Shown here: positions 44,489 through 53,195 of the stretch, in pieces
Layout: the number at the start of each line of letters is the position of its first letter
Position numbering within the stretch: position 1 is the first letter of the stretch
NCBI RefSeq assembly: GCF_001687545.1
Contig: NZ_CP016545.1
Span: 186,001-250,000 of the forward strand
DNA from: Paraurantiacibacter namhicola
Lineage (GTDB): Bacteria > Pseudomonadota > Alphaproteobacteria > Sphingomonadales > Sphingomonadaceae
Length of the DNA: 64,000 nucleotides
Direction: 5' to 3'
Translations under genes and position numbers: made by a program
The notes under the pieces: model-generated
What the model was told of the DNA's origin: nothing
What the model saw: the letters and a program-made list of their open reading frames with translations, nothing else
Databases searched by the model: none

Positions 44489-45556
44489 CTATCCATCCAG
44501 CGCCGCCAGCCGCTTGGCCTCGTCCTCGGCGATCAGCGCGGAAACGAGCTCGCCCAGCCCCGGCCCGGCAAGGATTTCGTCCAGCTTGTGCAGCGTCAGG
44601 CCGATGCGGTGGTCCGTCACGCGGCCCTGCGGGAAATTATAGGTGCGGATGCGCTCGGAGCGGTCGCCGCTGCCGACCATCGCCTTGCGCGCTTCGGCCT
44701 CCGCGCCCTGCGCCGCCTCGCGCTCGCGCTCGTAGAGGCGCGCGCGAAGGACCTGCATGGCCTTTTCCTTGTTCTTGTGCTGGCTGCGCCCGTCCTGGCA
44801 GGTGACCACCAGCCCGGTCGGCTCATGCGTGATGCGGATTGCGCTGTCCGTGGTGTTGACGTGCTGTCCGCCCGCGCCGCTCGCGCGATAGGTGTCGATC
44901 TTCAGATCGCCCGGATCGATCTCGACATCGACGGCATCGGGTTCCGGCAGCACGGCCACGGTCGCCGCGCTGGTATGGATGCGCCCGCCGCTTTCGGTCT
45001 CCGGCACGCGCTGCACGCGGTGCACGCCGCTTTCGAACTTCAGCTTCGCAAAAACGCCCGTGCCGGTGACATTGGCGACGATCTCCTTGAAGCCGCCGAC
45101 TTCGCTCGCGCTCATGCTGACAGGCTCGACCTTCCAGCCGTTCTCCGCCGCGAAGCGCTCGTACATGCGGTAAAGATCGCCCGCGAACAGCGCCGCTTCG
45201 TCCCCGCCCGTCCCGGCGCGGATTTCCAGCATGGCAGGCTTCGCGTCGGCCGTGTCGCGCGGCAGCATGGCAATTGCGAGTGCGCGTTCGACTTCTGGCA
45301 GCTCCGCACGGATCGCGGCCAGCTCCTCCTCCGCCATGGCCTTCATTTCCGGATCGGCGAGCATCTCCTCCAGCCCCGCCATTTCCGCGCGCATGGCCTG
45401 CACCTGCGCGGCGGACTTGGCGACCGGCTCCAGCTCCGCATAATCGCGGCTGGCCTGAACGAAGGCATCGCCCTCCAGCTGCCCCGAAGCCATGCGCGCC
45501 TCCAGCTCCGCAAAGCGGTGCGAGATCTGTTGCAGGCGTTCGGCAGGTATCGTCAC
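44489..45556 (-). CDS. prfA: Peptide chain release factor 1
   Basis: 355 residues. It ends translation at UAA and UAG. The GGQ loop reads [20 protein letters not shown]. The N-terminal segment is [21 protein letters not shown] use the GTG at 45556, which has AAAGAGAG six to seven bases upstream. An ATG at 45577 also lies in frame but falls inside the REP element at 45572-45658, so it is probably accidental. The gene is between hisS and prmC on the same strand. Confidence 0.96.
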   Translation of the reverse strand: MTIPAERLQQISHRFAELEARMASGQLEGDAFVQASRDYAELEPVAKSAAQVQAMRAEMAGLEEMLADPEMKAMAEEELAAIRAELPEVERALAIAMLPRDTADAKPAMLEIRAGTGGDEAALFAGDLYRMYERFAAENGWKVEPVSMSASEVGGFKEIVANVTGTGVFAKLKFESGVHRVQRVPETESGGRIHTSAATVAVLPEPDAVDVEIDPGDLKIDTYRASGAGGQHVNTTDSAIRITHEPTGLVVTCQDGRSQHKNKEKAMQVLRARLYEREREAAQGAEAEARKAMVGSGDRSERIRTYNFPQGRVTDHRIGLTLHKLDEILAGPGLGELVSALIAEDEAKRLAALDG

Positions 45557-45571
45557 TAGACTCTCTTTATT

Positions 45572-45658
45572 CGTCATCCCGGCCCCCGAGCCGGGATCCC
45601 GCTTTTTCTTTTCCGCTGCGAGAAGGAAGCGGGACCCCGGATCACGTCCGGGGTGACG
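45572..45658. repeat. REP-type inverted repeat between hisS and prfA
   Basis: Outer arms CGTCATCCCGG and CCGGGGTGACG enclose two sub-hairpins: CCCGGCCCCCGAGCCGGG and ACCCCGGATCACGTCCGGGG. This type of GTCATCCCGG...GGATCC element is widespread in alphaproteobacterial intergenic regions. It may protect the mRNA 3' end of hisS or separate hisS from prfA expression. Confidence 0.8.
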
Positions 45659-45660
45659 AT

Positions 45661-46896
45661 CTAGGCCAGTGCGCGCTCTATGTCAGCGGTCACACTTTCG
45701 TCGGCCTTGATGCGCGAGCTTGTCTCGCCGTCGCGCTGCGAGAATGCGAGGATGCCGCGCGGCTCCGCTTTCACAGCCTTGTCGAACCGTTTGCGCGGGC
45801 TGCCCGATGCCAGCAATTCGCCCGACATGCCTGCCGCGCGCAGCTTGCCGAGCGCCGCGATGGCATCTGACATAACCGCATCATCCTCGACGACGACGAT
45901 GACATCGGCCGGCGCTTCGGCCTTCTCCGGGACCAACATCGCCAGCCGCTCGATCCCGGCCGCCCAGCCCACGGCAGGCGTCGCCGCACCGCCGAGGCTC
46001 TCCATCAGCCCGTCATAGCGCCCGCCGCCAAGGATCGTGCTCTGCGAACCGAGCTTGCCCGCGGCCTCGCTGCCCTCGTCGGGGATGAACTCGAAGGCGG
46101 TGTGGCGATAATAGTCGAGCCCGCGCACCAGGCTCTCCGCGCGCTGCCATTTCACGCCGGCTGCATCCAGCCCGCTGGTCACCGCGTCGAAAAAGGCGCG
46201 CGCCTCGTCCGACAGGAACTGGTCGATCTTCGGCGCATCGGCCACGAATTTCTGGTCCCGCCGGTCCTTGGAATCCAGGATGCGCAGCGGGTTCTTCTCC
46301 AGCCGCTCCTGCGAGTCCTCGGAAAGCTCCCCGCGCACCGCCTGGAAGTATTCCACCAGCGCCGCGCGCCACGCCTCGCGGCTGTCGCCATCGCCCAGCG
46401 TGTTGAGGTGCAGGGTCACGCCCGTAATGCCCAGCTCCTTCAGCAGCTGGTCGGCAAAGGCGAGCAGTTCCACATCCGCCTGCGGCTCGGCCGCGCCGAT
46501 GATCTCCGCATCGATCTGGTGGAACTGGCGATAGCGGCCCTTCTGCGGCCGCTCATACCGGAACAGCGGCCCGTGCGTCGCCAGCTTCAGCGGCGCGTGC
46601 TGCTGCCAGCCATTGGAGAGGTAAGCGCGCGCGATCCCGGCGGTAAATTCCGGCCGCAGCGTCAGCGAATCCCCGCCCCGGTCCTCGAAGGAGTACATCT
46701 CTTTCGAGACAACATCGGTCGTCTCGCCGATGGCGCGGCTGAACACCTCGGTCTTCTCGAACACCGGCATTTCAGCGCGGCGGAACCGATAGAGCTTGCG
46801 CACACGCTCGAAGGTCCCGGTCACGAAGGCGAAGGCTTCCGCATCGGGTCCGAAAATATCCTGCGTTCCGCGGATGGCTTGTGGTGTCTTGCTCAT
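45661..46896 (-). CDS. hisS: Histidine--tRNA ligase
   Basis: 411-residue class II synthetase. Motif 1 region [20 protein letters not shown], motif 2 [20 protein letters not shown], the histidine-specific [15 protein letters not shown] and motif 3 [10 protein letters not shown] are present, followed by a C-terminal anticodon-binding domain. It heads the leftward run toward metK and is divergent from ppa, with a 116-base shared upstream region. Confidence 0.98.
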   Translation of the reverse strand: MSKTPQAIRGTQDIFGPDAEAFAFVTGTFERVRKLYRFRRAEMPVFEKTEVFSRAIGETTDVVSKEMYSFEDRGGDSLTLRPEFTAGIARAYLSNGWQQHAPLKLATHGPLFRYERPQKGRYRQFHQIDAEIIGAAEPQADVELLAFADQLLKELGITGVTLHLNTLGDGDSREAWRAALVEYFQAVRGELSEDSQERLEKNPLRILDSKDRRDQKFVADAPKIDQFLSDEARAFFDAVTSGLDAAGVKWQRAESLVRGLDYYRHTAFEFIPDEGSEAAGKLGSQSTILGGGRYDGLMESLGGAATPAVGWAAGIERLAMLVPEKAEAPADVIVVVEDDAVMSDAIAALGKLRAAGMSGELLASGSPRKRFDKAVKAEPRGILAFSQRDGETSSRIKADESVTADIERALA

Positions 46897-47012
46897 GGCC
46901 AGCGCGATTAGGACTATCGTCCCCCTTCCGCAATGCCGCCGCCCTCGCTAAGTGCCGCAGCGAAGCCTTTTGGGAGAGGGGCCGCAAACCAACCGAGAGA
47001 AGACCGCGACCC

Positions 47013-47540
47013 ATGCGTATCGACAAGATCCCCACCGGCAGCAATCCGCCCGAAGAGCTGAACGTCATCATCGAAGTGCCCACCGGCGGCGAACCGGTGA
47101 AGTACGAATTCGACAAGGAATCGGGCGCGCTGTTCGTGGACCGCATCCTGCACACGCCCATGCGTTACCCCGCCAATTACGGCTTCGTGCCTCACACGCT
47201 CAGCCCCGATGGCGACCCGCTGGACGCGCTGGTCATCGCGCGCAGTCCGTTCATCGCCGGCTGTGTGGTGCGCGCCCGCCCCATCGGCGTGCTGAACCTT
47301 GAAGACGAGCATGGCGGCGACGAGAAGCTGGTCTGCGTGCCGATCGACACGACCTTCCCCTATTACTCGGACATTGCCGAGACGAAGGACCTGCCCAGCA
47401 TCATCTTCCAGCAGATCGAGCACTTCTTCACCCACTACAAGGATTTGGAAGCCGAAAAGTGGGTCCGCATCGGCGCCTGGGGCGATGCTGCGGAAGCCAA
47501 GCGGATCACGCTGGAAGCCATCGAGCGTTACAACGCCTGA
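47013..47540 (+). CDS. ppa: Inorganic pyrophosphatase, soluble family I
   Basis: 175 residues from the ATG at 47013. It hydrolyses PPi to drive biosynthesis. It shows YEFDKESGALFVDRIL, the metal-binding signature DGDPLDALVI with three Asp, and DIAETKDLPSIIFQQIEHFF. It lies 24 bases upstream of the PPi-dependent phosphofructokinase gene, so the two PPi-using enzymes are likely cotranscribed. Confidence 0.97.
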   Translation: MRIDKIPTGSNPPEELNVIIEVPTGGEPVKYEFDKESGALFVDRILHTPMRYPANYGFVPHTLSPDGDPLDALVIARSPFIAGCVVRARPIGVLNLEDEHGGDEKLVCVPIDTTFPYYSDIAETKDLPSIIFQQIEHFFTHYKDLEAEKWVRIGAWGDAAEAKRITLEAIERYNA

Positions 47541-47564
47541 ACCACGACCGGGAGGCTTAGGGGC

Positions 47565-48764
47565 ATGGCAGAAAAGACCGTCGCGATCCTGACAGCGGGC
47601 GGTCTGGCGCCGTGCCTCTCCTCTGCCGTGGGCGGGCTGATCGAACGCTACAGCCGGGTCGCGCCGGGTGCCCGCATCCTTGCCTATCGCAACGGCTATG
47701 CCGGGCTGCTGACGGGCAACAGCGTGGAAGCGACCCCGGAAGTGCGCGAGGCAGCGGGGCGGCTGCACGCCTTCGGTGGCAGCCCCATCGGCAACAGCCG
47801 GGTGAAGCTGACCAATGTGGCCGATTGCGAGAAACGCGGCCTGGTCCAGCCCGGCGAGGACCCGCTGGCAGTCGCCGCGCGGCAGCTGGCAGCGGACGGG
47901 GTGGACATCCTGCACACCATCGGCGGGGACGATACCAATACCGCCGCTGCAGACCTTGCCGCGTACCTGAAGGATAACGGCCACGATTTGACCGTGGTCG
48001 GCTTGCCCAAGACGATCGACAACGATGTCGTCCCGATCAAGCAGTCGCTGGGCGCATGGACCGCTGCCGAGCAGGGCGCGCTTTATGCCCGCAACATCAT
48101 CGCCGAGTTTTCCGCCAACCCGCGCATGCTGATCGTGCACGAGGTGATGGGCCGCAATTGCGGCTGGCTGACGGCGGCGACCGCACGCGAGCACCACGAA
48201 TGGGTCAAGACCGCGCCCTTCGTGGAATGGGTCGACAATGCCGCCGCCCGCTGGGACGTGCACGGCGTCTATATCCCGGAAAGCCCCTTCGACATCGAGG
48301 CCGAGGCGCAGCGCCTGACCGCCATCATGGACGAATATGGCGGCGTGAACCTGTTCATCTCCGAAGGCGCGGGTGCGAAGGAAATCGTCGGCGCCATGGA
48401 GGCCGCAGGCGAGGACGTGCCGCGTGACGCCTTCGGCCACGTCCAGCTCGACAAGATCAATCCGGGCCAGTGGTTCGCCAGCCGCTTTGCCGACGCGCTG
48501 GGCGCGGAAAAGGTGCTGGTGCAGAAAAGCGGCTACTTCTCCCGCTCCGCCCCCGCCAACCCCCAGGACCGCGACCTGATCGCGCAGTGCACCGCGCTAG
48601 CCGTGGATGCCGCGCTACGCGCGGAGAGTGGCGTCGTCGGCCAGGACGAAGAGCGGGACGACGAAATGCGCGTGATCGAATTCGAACGCATCGCGGGCGG
48701 CAAGGCCTTCGATACGGGCGCGGGGTGGTTCCAGGCTCTGATGGGTGAGATCGGGCAGTTTTGA
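47565..48764 (+). CDS. pfp: Pyrophosphate-dependent 6-phosphofructokinase
   Basis: 399 residues. The phosphodonor site reads TIGGDDTN (GGDD at 120-123). The second Asp, together with Lys in the catalytic PKTIDND motif (148-154), is the hallmark of PPi-dependent enzymes, whereas ATP-dependent ones have GGDG and GTIDND. MGRNCGWLTAATA is the substrate loop. It interconverts fructose 6-phosphate and the 1,6-bisphosphate with PPi/Pi and is reversible, so it can serve glycolysis and gluconeogenesis. It is downstream of ppa. Confidence 0.95.
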   Translation: MAEKTVAILTAGGLAPCLSSAVGGLIERYSRVAPGARILAYRNGYAGLLTGNSVEATPEVREAAGRLHAFGGSPIGNSRVKLTNVADCEKRGLVQPGEDPLAVAARQLAADGVDILHTIGGDDTNTAAADLAAYLKDNGHDLTVVGLPKTIDNDVVPIKQSLGAWTAAEQGALYARNIIAEFSANPRMLIVHEVMGRNCGWLTAATAREHHEWVKTAPFVEWVDNAAARWDVHGVYIPESPFDIEAEAQRLTAIMDEYGGVNLFISEGAGAKEIVGAMEAAGEDVPRDAFGHVQLDKINPGQWFASRFADALGAEKVLVQKSGYFSRSAPANPQDRDLIAQCTALAVDAALRAESGVVGQDEERDDEMRVIEFERIAGGKAFDTGAGWFQALMGEIGQF

Positions 48765-48801
48765 GCAAGCTGCAAGGCGCTGCGCCGAGAATTCGGAAAT
48801 T

Positions 48802-49248
48802 TCAGGCAGTCCTGTAACGAAGCCCGTTACTCGCGAGATGGCCTTTTGGGTCATAGCCACTCCACACCAGACCCCACTCGTATCTTGCGGAGCGGCCATC
48901 GAATTTGAAGCCGCTCTGCTCAAGCACGGCGCGGACACTTGCAATCTCGTTGTCGATTGCTTCTCTTGACGGCCATCCAACCTCCAGCGGAGCGCCAGGA
49001 AGGTCAACGCTCCACGATGCTTGCCAAAGCTTTGACTGTTTGAAGCACAGCTGCAAGGCCGCCGGTCGGCCTCCGAATGTCAGCCCTGCAAGATACAGCC
49101 ATTCATAACCATTCGCGTGGTCCTTCTCGCCGGTCAGAACCGGCGCGACGCAACGCTTCGCCGCTGTCTTCGACTGATGGGGTTCGAGCGTGACCTCTCC
49201 AATAGTGAGTCGTCCCGTGACCACGTCGATAAGAAATGCAGGTGCCAC
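48802..49248 (-). CDS. Hypothetical protein with atypical codon use
   Basis: The frame ends at the TGA at 48802. From the GTG at 49248 it gives 148 residues with a plausible folded sequence (TGRLTIGEVTLEPHQSK, NGYEWLYLAGLTFGGRPAAL, WQASWSVDLPGAPLEVGWPS, FDGRSARYEWGLVWSGYDPK). The true start is uncertain: GTG 49224 and ATG 49431 (which would overlap the next gene) are alternatives and none has a clear ribosome-binding site. Third codon positions are visibly less GC-rich than in the neighbours, which suggests recent transfer. No family recognised. Confidence 0.55.
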   Translation of the reverse strand: MAPAFLIDVVTGRLTIGEVTLEPHQSKTAAKRCVAPVLTGEKDHANGYEWLYLAGLTFGGRPAALQLCFKQSKLWQASWSVDLPGAPLEVGWPSREAIDNEIASVRAVLEQSGFKFDGRSARYEWGLVWSGYDPKGHLASNGLRYRTA

Positions 49249-49375
49249 ATTGCCATCATCTACAACCCAGATGGCCCGCGCAATGGTCGCTTTCGTCTCG
49301 GAACGCCTTATGCCTCCGCCAACCGCATCGCTTGGCCGATTGTCACCCTGTCCGCTTGGCGTCCTGTATTTGCGC

Positions 49376-50071
49376 TCATTCAGCCTCAGCGTGTCCGCCT
49401 GCCTTGCTTTCGGCGCGCATCTTGGTGACATAATCCCGCGTCCGTAGGGCGGAGGTGACCAGGTTCCAGCGGATCTGGGCGGGTTTGCCATCGGCTGTGA
49501 TGGCACCGACGTGGATGTGGGGGCTGCGCGAATTGCCGTTATTGCCCACCGTGCCGATCTGCTCACCTGCGGCGACGCTCTGGCCTTCCTCGACGTGGAT
49601 CTCGCCCAGGTGGCCGATCACATAGCTGTTGCCGGCCTCATCCGTGATCGAGAGCATGGTCGGCAGGCCGCGGATCATCGTGCCCGGGGTGTTGACCACC
49701 TCGTTTACATGCACGCGGCCGATCGTGCCCGCCGCTGGCGCGAACACCGGCTTGCCCCAGCCGTACCAGTCGCTGTTCTCGCCGCCATCGGTCCGGTAAT
49801 AGGTCATGAAGCCGGAATTGGTTTCCCAATCCATGCCGCCGATAATCAGGCAGTCCTGTCCCAGCGAGTCGCCCGGCTCCATGCTGGTGCCGAAGGGATG
49901 TTCGCTGCAGACATAGGGCTCGTCATACAGCGGATGGAGCATCAGCTGCGGCAGGCCCGCGGCAATTGCATCCACCTCTTCCGCGCTCGGCTGATATTGG
50001 GAAGAGCCCTGCGCAAAGGCGGGGGCGGCGATGCACGAAAGCGCGCCGGCAAACAGTATCGAGTTACGCAT
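49376..50071 (-). CDS. M23 family (LytM-type) peptidase, exported
   Basis: 231 residues from the ATG at 50071, with a signal peptide (MRNSILFAGALSCIAAPAFA). The LytM/duplicated-hybrid-motif fold is indicated by WGKPVFAPAAGTIGRV, YVIGHLGEIHVEEGQSVAAG and EQIGTVGNNGNSRSPHIHVG, whose HIH supplies zinc ligands. The first ligand pair of active enzymes (HxxxD) is not obvious, so catalysis is uncertain. Such proteins cut peptidoglycan cross-links or activate amidases. It is upstream of the small atypical gene at 48802. Confidence 0.8.
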   Translation of the reverse strand: MRNSILFAGALSCIAAPAFAQGSSQYQPSAEEVDAIAAGLPQLMLHPLYDEPYVCSEHPFGTSMEPGDSLGQDCLIIGGMDWETNSGFMTYYRTDGGENSDWYGWGKPVFAPAAGTIGRVHVNEVVNTPGTMIRGLPTMLSITDEAGNSYVIGHLGEIHVEEGQSVAAGEQIGTVGNNGNSRSPHIHVGAITADGKPAQIRWNLVTSALRTRDYVTKMRAESKAGGHAEAE

Positions 50072-50155
50072 GCGCAGGCCCGCTCCGCTTTTTGTGGGAG
50101 AGCGGAGGGTATCAGGCGCGAAGGGGCAGTCAAGCAAGTGGGGCTGCGCGCAGCC

Positions 50156-51604
50156 TCACTCCACCGGGCGGCTGGAATCCAGCAGGTCGCCGCCTTCCGC
50201 TTGCGGTTCCTCGCGGCGTTCGCGGTCGACCATCTGGGCGATCTCGTCCTTGGGTTTCACGTCGTCGTGATCGATGTCGGCTCCGGTAGGGGCGGTCGAT
50301 TGGCGCTTTGCTGCCGGGGCCGGTGATGGTGCTGGCGCCGCGCCATCCTTGCCTTTCGGCTTGTCGACGTTCTGGAAGGGCAGCGGATCGGTGCGCGGGT
50401 CGAAGCGGAGGCGGTAGATCGGTTCCGGCAGGCCGAAGCCCGCGTCTTCCAGCGCGACCTTGACTGCGGCCACCGCCTTGCTGCGGGCCTGGTGCCAGTC
50501 CGCCTCGCGTTGGTCGACCCAGCCGAGGAATTTCAGCACGATGCTGGAATCGCCCACGTCCACCGTGCGCGCCTCGGGCGCAGGATCGTCCAGCACGAAT
50601 GGCAGTGCGGCAAGCGCCTTTACGCCGGTCTGGCGGCCAGCATCGGCGCTATCGTCCGCATCGATGCCGACATCGAATTCGAAGCGGCGCTGCGGGTTAC
50701 GCGTGTAATTCAGCAGCACGGCCTTGAAGACGCTGGAATTGGGGATGCGCAAATGGTTGCCGTCCAGCGTCATCAGGATCGTCGCACGGCTGGTCAGGCG
50801 GATGACGCGGCCTTCCTTGTCATCGATCACGACATGGTCGTTGGCACGGAAAGGCTGGCGCAGGCTTAGCATCAGGCTGGCGACATAGTTCTCCACCGTG
50901 TCACGCATGGCGAAACCCAGCGCGATGCCGATCACGCCGGCACCGCCCAGCACTGCACCCAGCAGCGCGCCCGCGCCGATCATGTTGAGCGCAATGATCA
51001 GGCCGCCCAGCACGAAGATGAAGCGGATCGCACTCGCCGCCAGCTCTGCCAGGAAGGAGTTTGGTGTGATGCGCCGCCACAGGCCAGTCAGCCCGGCGAG
51101 AAGGTATCCGACAAGGCTGATCAGCACCGCCACGCCGATGGCCGCGCCGATCAGCGGGAGCATGGCAATGAACTTCGTCCACAAGTCTGCAAGGCCGCCC
51201 AGACCCGCCAGCCCGCCGTCAACGGAGACGTCACGCTCTATCCCGTTGGCCACCGTGACCACGCCGCGCACATCGCCCGCGATGCGTTCCGCCTGGTCGA
51301 TTGCGGCGGCATCGGGCGCCGTGCCGGACAGGGTGACGACCCCTTCGGATACGGCGACACTGATGCCCGACAGCGCATCGAGCTCCCCGAAGATGGAGGT
51401 GATGCGCTTCTGGATGCGCTCGTCATCGCCTGCGTCGACCTGCGTGTCGATGACCTGCGCAGGCGCGTCCTGCTCGGGAGCGGCAGCTTCTTCCGGCGCG
51501 GGCAGGATGGCCATGGCCGGCGAGGCAAGCGGCGCGGCAAAGGAACCCGCCAACAGCAGGGCAAGCGCCAGGATGATGCGTGTGATGCCAGGCAGCGCGG
51601 TCAT
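50156..51604 (-). CDS. MscS family channel with N-terminal periplasmic BON domain
   Basis: 482 residues. Signal-like N-terminus (AGSFAAPLASPAMA), then a BON domain (about residues 60-130: RIQKRITSIFGELDALSGIS, VSEGVVTLSGTAPDAAAIDQ). Spans follow around 143-170 and 187-250, then the MscS pore helix and beta domain (GVIGIALGFAMRDTVENYVA, FRANDHVVIDDKEGRVIRLT). The C-terminus is a charged, Pro/Ala-rich tail. BON domains bind phospholipid or peptidoglycan-proximal surfaces, so this channel may sense the envelope. It is the second MscS family gene in the window, after the one at 27329. Confidence 0.92.
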   Translation of the reverse strand: MTALPGITRIILALALLLAGSFAAPLASPAMAILPAPEEAAAPEQDAPAQVIDTQVDAGDDERIQKRITSIFGELDALSGISVAVSEGVVTLSGTAPDAAAIDQAERIAGDVRGVVTVANGIERDVSVDGGLAGLGGLADLWTKFIAMLPLIGAAIGVAVLISLVGYLLAGLTGLWRRITPNSFLAELAASAIRFIFVLGGLIIALNMIGAGALLGAVLGGAGVIGIALGFAMRDTVENYVASLMLSLRQPFRANDHVVIDDKEGRVIRLTSRATILMTLDGNHLRIPNSSVFKAVLLNYTRNPQRRFEFDVGIDADDSADAGRQTGVKALAALPFVLDDPAPEARTVDVGDSSIVLKFLGWVDQREADWHQARSKAVAAVKVALEDAGFGLPEPIYRLRFDPRTDPLPFQNVDKPKGKDGAAPAPSPAPAAKRQSTAPTGADIDHDDVKPKDEIAQMVDRERREEPQAEGGDLLDSSRPVE

Positions 51605-51689
51605 GCAAATTCCCCTTCGTTCAGGAAGGGAAGCGCCGCGCCATGGCTTTCGGTTCCCGCCAGCGCAAGGCGGGAGGGGGGCGATGCTG

Positions 51690-52085
51690 TCAGGCGAGCA
51701 GGCCGTGAAGGCCGGTCAGTGCGAAGGGCAGGCCGATGGCGCAGGCCCACAGTGCCAGCACGTCGCGCCGGAACAGGCCGGTCAATTGCGCGTCTTCCGC
51801 ACCGGTTGTGGTCAGGCGTTCCCAGCGGCTTTCCAGCTTCCGGCAGGCGGGAATGATCGCGGCGACGAGCACCACGAGACCGAAATAGGGCAGGATGGAG
51901 CCATTCGTGCCCTTGATCGCCTCCATGGTAACGAAGATGTTGAGGCCGGTGTAAACCAGCAGCGCGAAGGCGATATGGTCGCTCATCCGCTTGGTCAGGG
52001 GCTTGGTCCTGTCAGAACCCTCGGCCCCGTCAAAACCCTGCGCAACCTGCCCCGTCTGTTTTGCATGCCACAGCGTATTCGCCAT
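51690..52085 (-). CDS. Small membrane protein of unknown function
   Basis: 131 residues with three likely spans (about 35-55, 65-80 and 108-128) and a positively charged loop (CRKLESRWERL). The N-terminus MANTLWHAKQTGQVAQGFDG is hydrophilic. I recognise no family. It lies 85 bases upstream of the BON-MscS gene on the same strand and may be part of its transcript. Confidence 0.7.
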   Translation of the reverse strand: MANTLWHAKQTGQVAQGFDGAEGSDRTKPLTKRMSDHIAFALLVYTGLNIFVTMEAIKGTNGSILPYFGLVVLVAAIIPACRKLESRWERLTTTGAEDAQLTGLFRRDVLALWACAIGLPFALTGLHGLLA

Positions 52086-52282
52086 CGGATGCCTCCTTTC
52101 CCATTCCCGAGTCGGGTTAGACCACTTTCATGCAGGTCTGGCAAGAAAGGGGACTGACCCGGCGCAAGGTGTGCCGCTTCGGGCCGGATGGGCGCCCTAG
52201 GGCAAAGCCGTTCGTCGATGCCCATGCACAAATCCTGCCAAATGGGCTTCAATCGCGTGGGCGAGGCGTTTAGGGCAGTTGC

Positions 52283-53095
52283 ATGAGCTCGCTTGAAACG
52301 CATCCGATCGACGAGGCGGCGCTGGCCGAAAGCATGGCCGAGGCCCCTGTCAATGCCGCTCCGCCCATCCCGCAGGGCGGGCTGGAAGTGGTCAGCATCG
52401 CCAAGAGCTACGACAAGCGGCAGGTCCTCTCCGATATCTCGCTGACGGTGGGCAAGGGCGAAGTGCTGGGGCTGCTGGGCCCCAATGGCGCGGGCAAGAC
52501 CACGTGTTTCTATTCTATCATGGGCCTGGTGCGCCCAGATGCCGGCCGCATCCTGATGGACGGCGTGGATGTGACCAAGCTGCCGATGTACCGCCGCGCG
52601 ATCCTGGGCCTGGGCTACCTGCCGCAGGAAACCAGCATCTTTCGCGGCATGACGGTGGAACAGAACATCGCCTGCGTGCTGGAGATGAACGAGCCGGACA
52701 AGGACGTGCAGGCGAGCGAGCTGGAGCGGCTGCTGGACGAGTTTGGCCTCACCCGCCTGCGCACCAGCCCGGCCATGGCGCTTTCGGGCGGTGAACGCCG
52801 CCGCTGCGAAATCGCCCGCGCGCTGGCGGCAAAACCCAGCATCATGCTGCTGGACGAACCCTTCGCCGGCATCGACCCGCTGTCCATCGGCGATATCCGC
52901 GACCTGGTGGCGGAGCTGAAGACGCGCGGCATCGGCGTTCTGATCACCGATCACAACGTGCGCGAGACGCTGGAGATCGTGGACCGCGCCTGCATCATCT
53001 ACGGTGGCCAGGTGCTGTTTGCCGGCAGTCCGGAAGAGCTGGTCGCGGACGAGAACGTGCGTCGCCTGTATCTGGGCGAATCCTTCGAATTGTGA
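52283..53095 (+). CDS. lptB: LPS export ABC transporter ATP-binding protein
   Basis: 270 residues. ATPase of the LptB2FG complex that pulls lipopolysaccharide from the inner membrane into the Lpt bridge. Walker A is GPNGAGKTT, the signature is LSGGERRRCEIARAL and Walker B is IMLLDEPFAGIDP, followed by the H-loop in LITDHNVRETL. It has a 30-residue N-terminal extension before the ABC core (GGLEVVSIAKSYDKRQVLSD). It precedes rpoN in the conserved proteobacterial lptB-rpoN order. Confidence 0.96.
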   Translation: MSSLETHPIDEAALAESMAEAPVNAAPPIPQGGLEVVSIAKSYDKRQVLSDISLTVGKGEVLGLLGPNGAGKTTCFYSIMGLVRPDAGRILMDGVDVTKLPMYRRAILGLGYLPQETSIFRGMTVEQNIACVLEMNEPDKDVQASELERLLDEFGLTRLRTSPAMALSGGERRRCEIARALAAKPSIMLLDEPFAGIDPLSIGDIRDLVAELKTRGIGVLITDHNVRETLEIVDRACIIYGGQVLFAGSPEELVADENVRRLYLGESFEL

Positions 53096-53113
53096 TGCCT
53101 GTCGTTCCACCGT

Positions 53114-53184
53114 CCGCTCATCCTGAGCCTGTCGAAGGATGCGGGCGCAGCGCTGGCTTGCTTCGACAAGCTCAGCACGAGCGG
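53114..53184. repeat. REP-like inverted repeat between lptB and rpoN
   Basis: Arms CCGCTCATCCTGAGCCTGTC... and ...GACAAGCTCAGCACGAGCGG face each other with about 18 bases between. The core words CTGAGC-TGTCGAAG and CTTCGACAAGCTCAG are those of a REP-type element common in sphingomonads and other proteobacteria. It may reduce read-through or stabilise the lptB mRNA. Confidence 0.8.
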
Positions 53185-53195
53185 GACTAGGTCCA

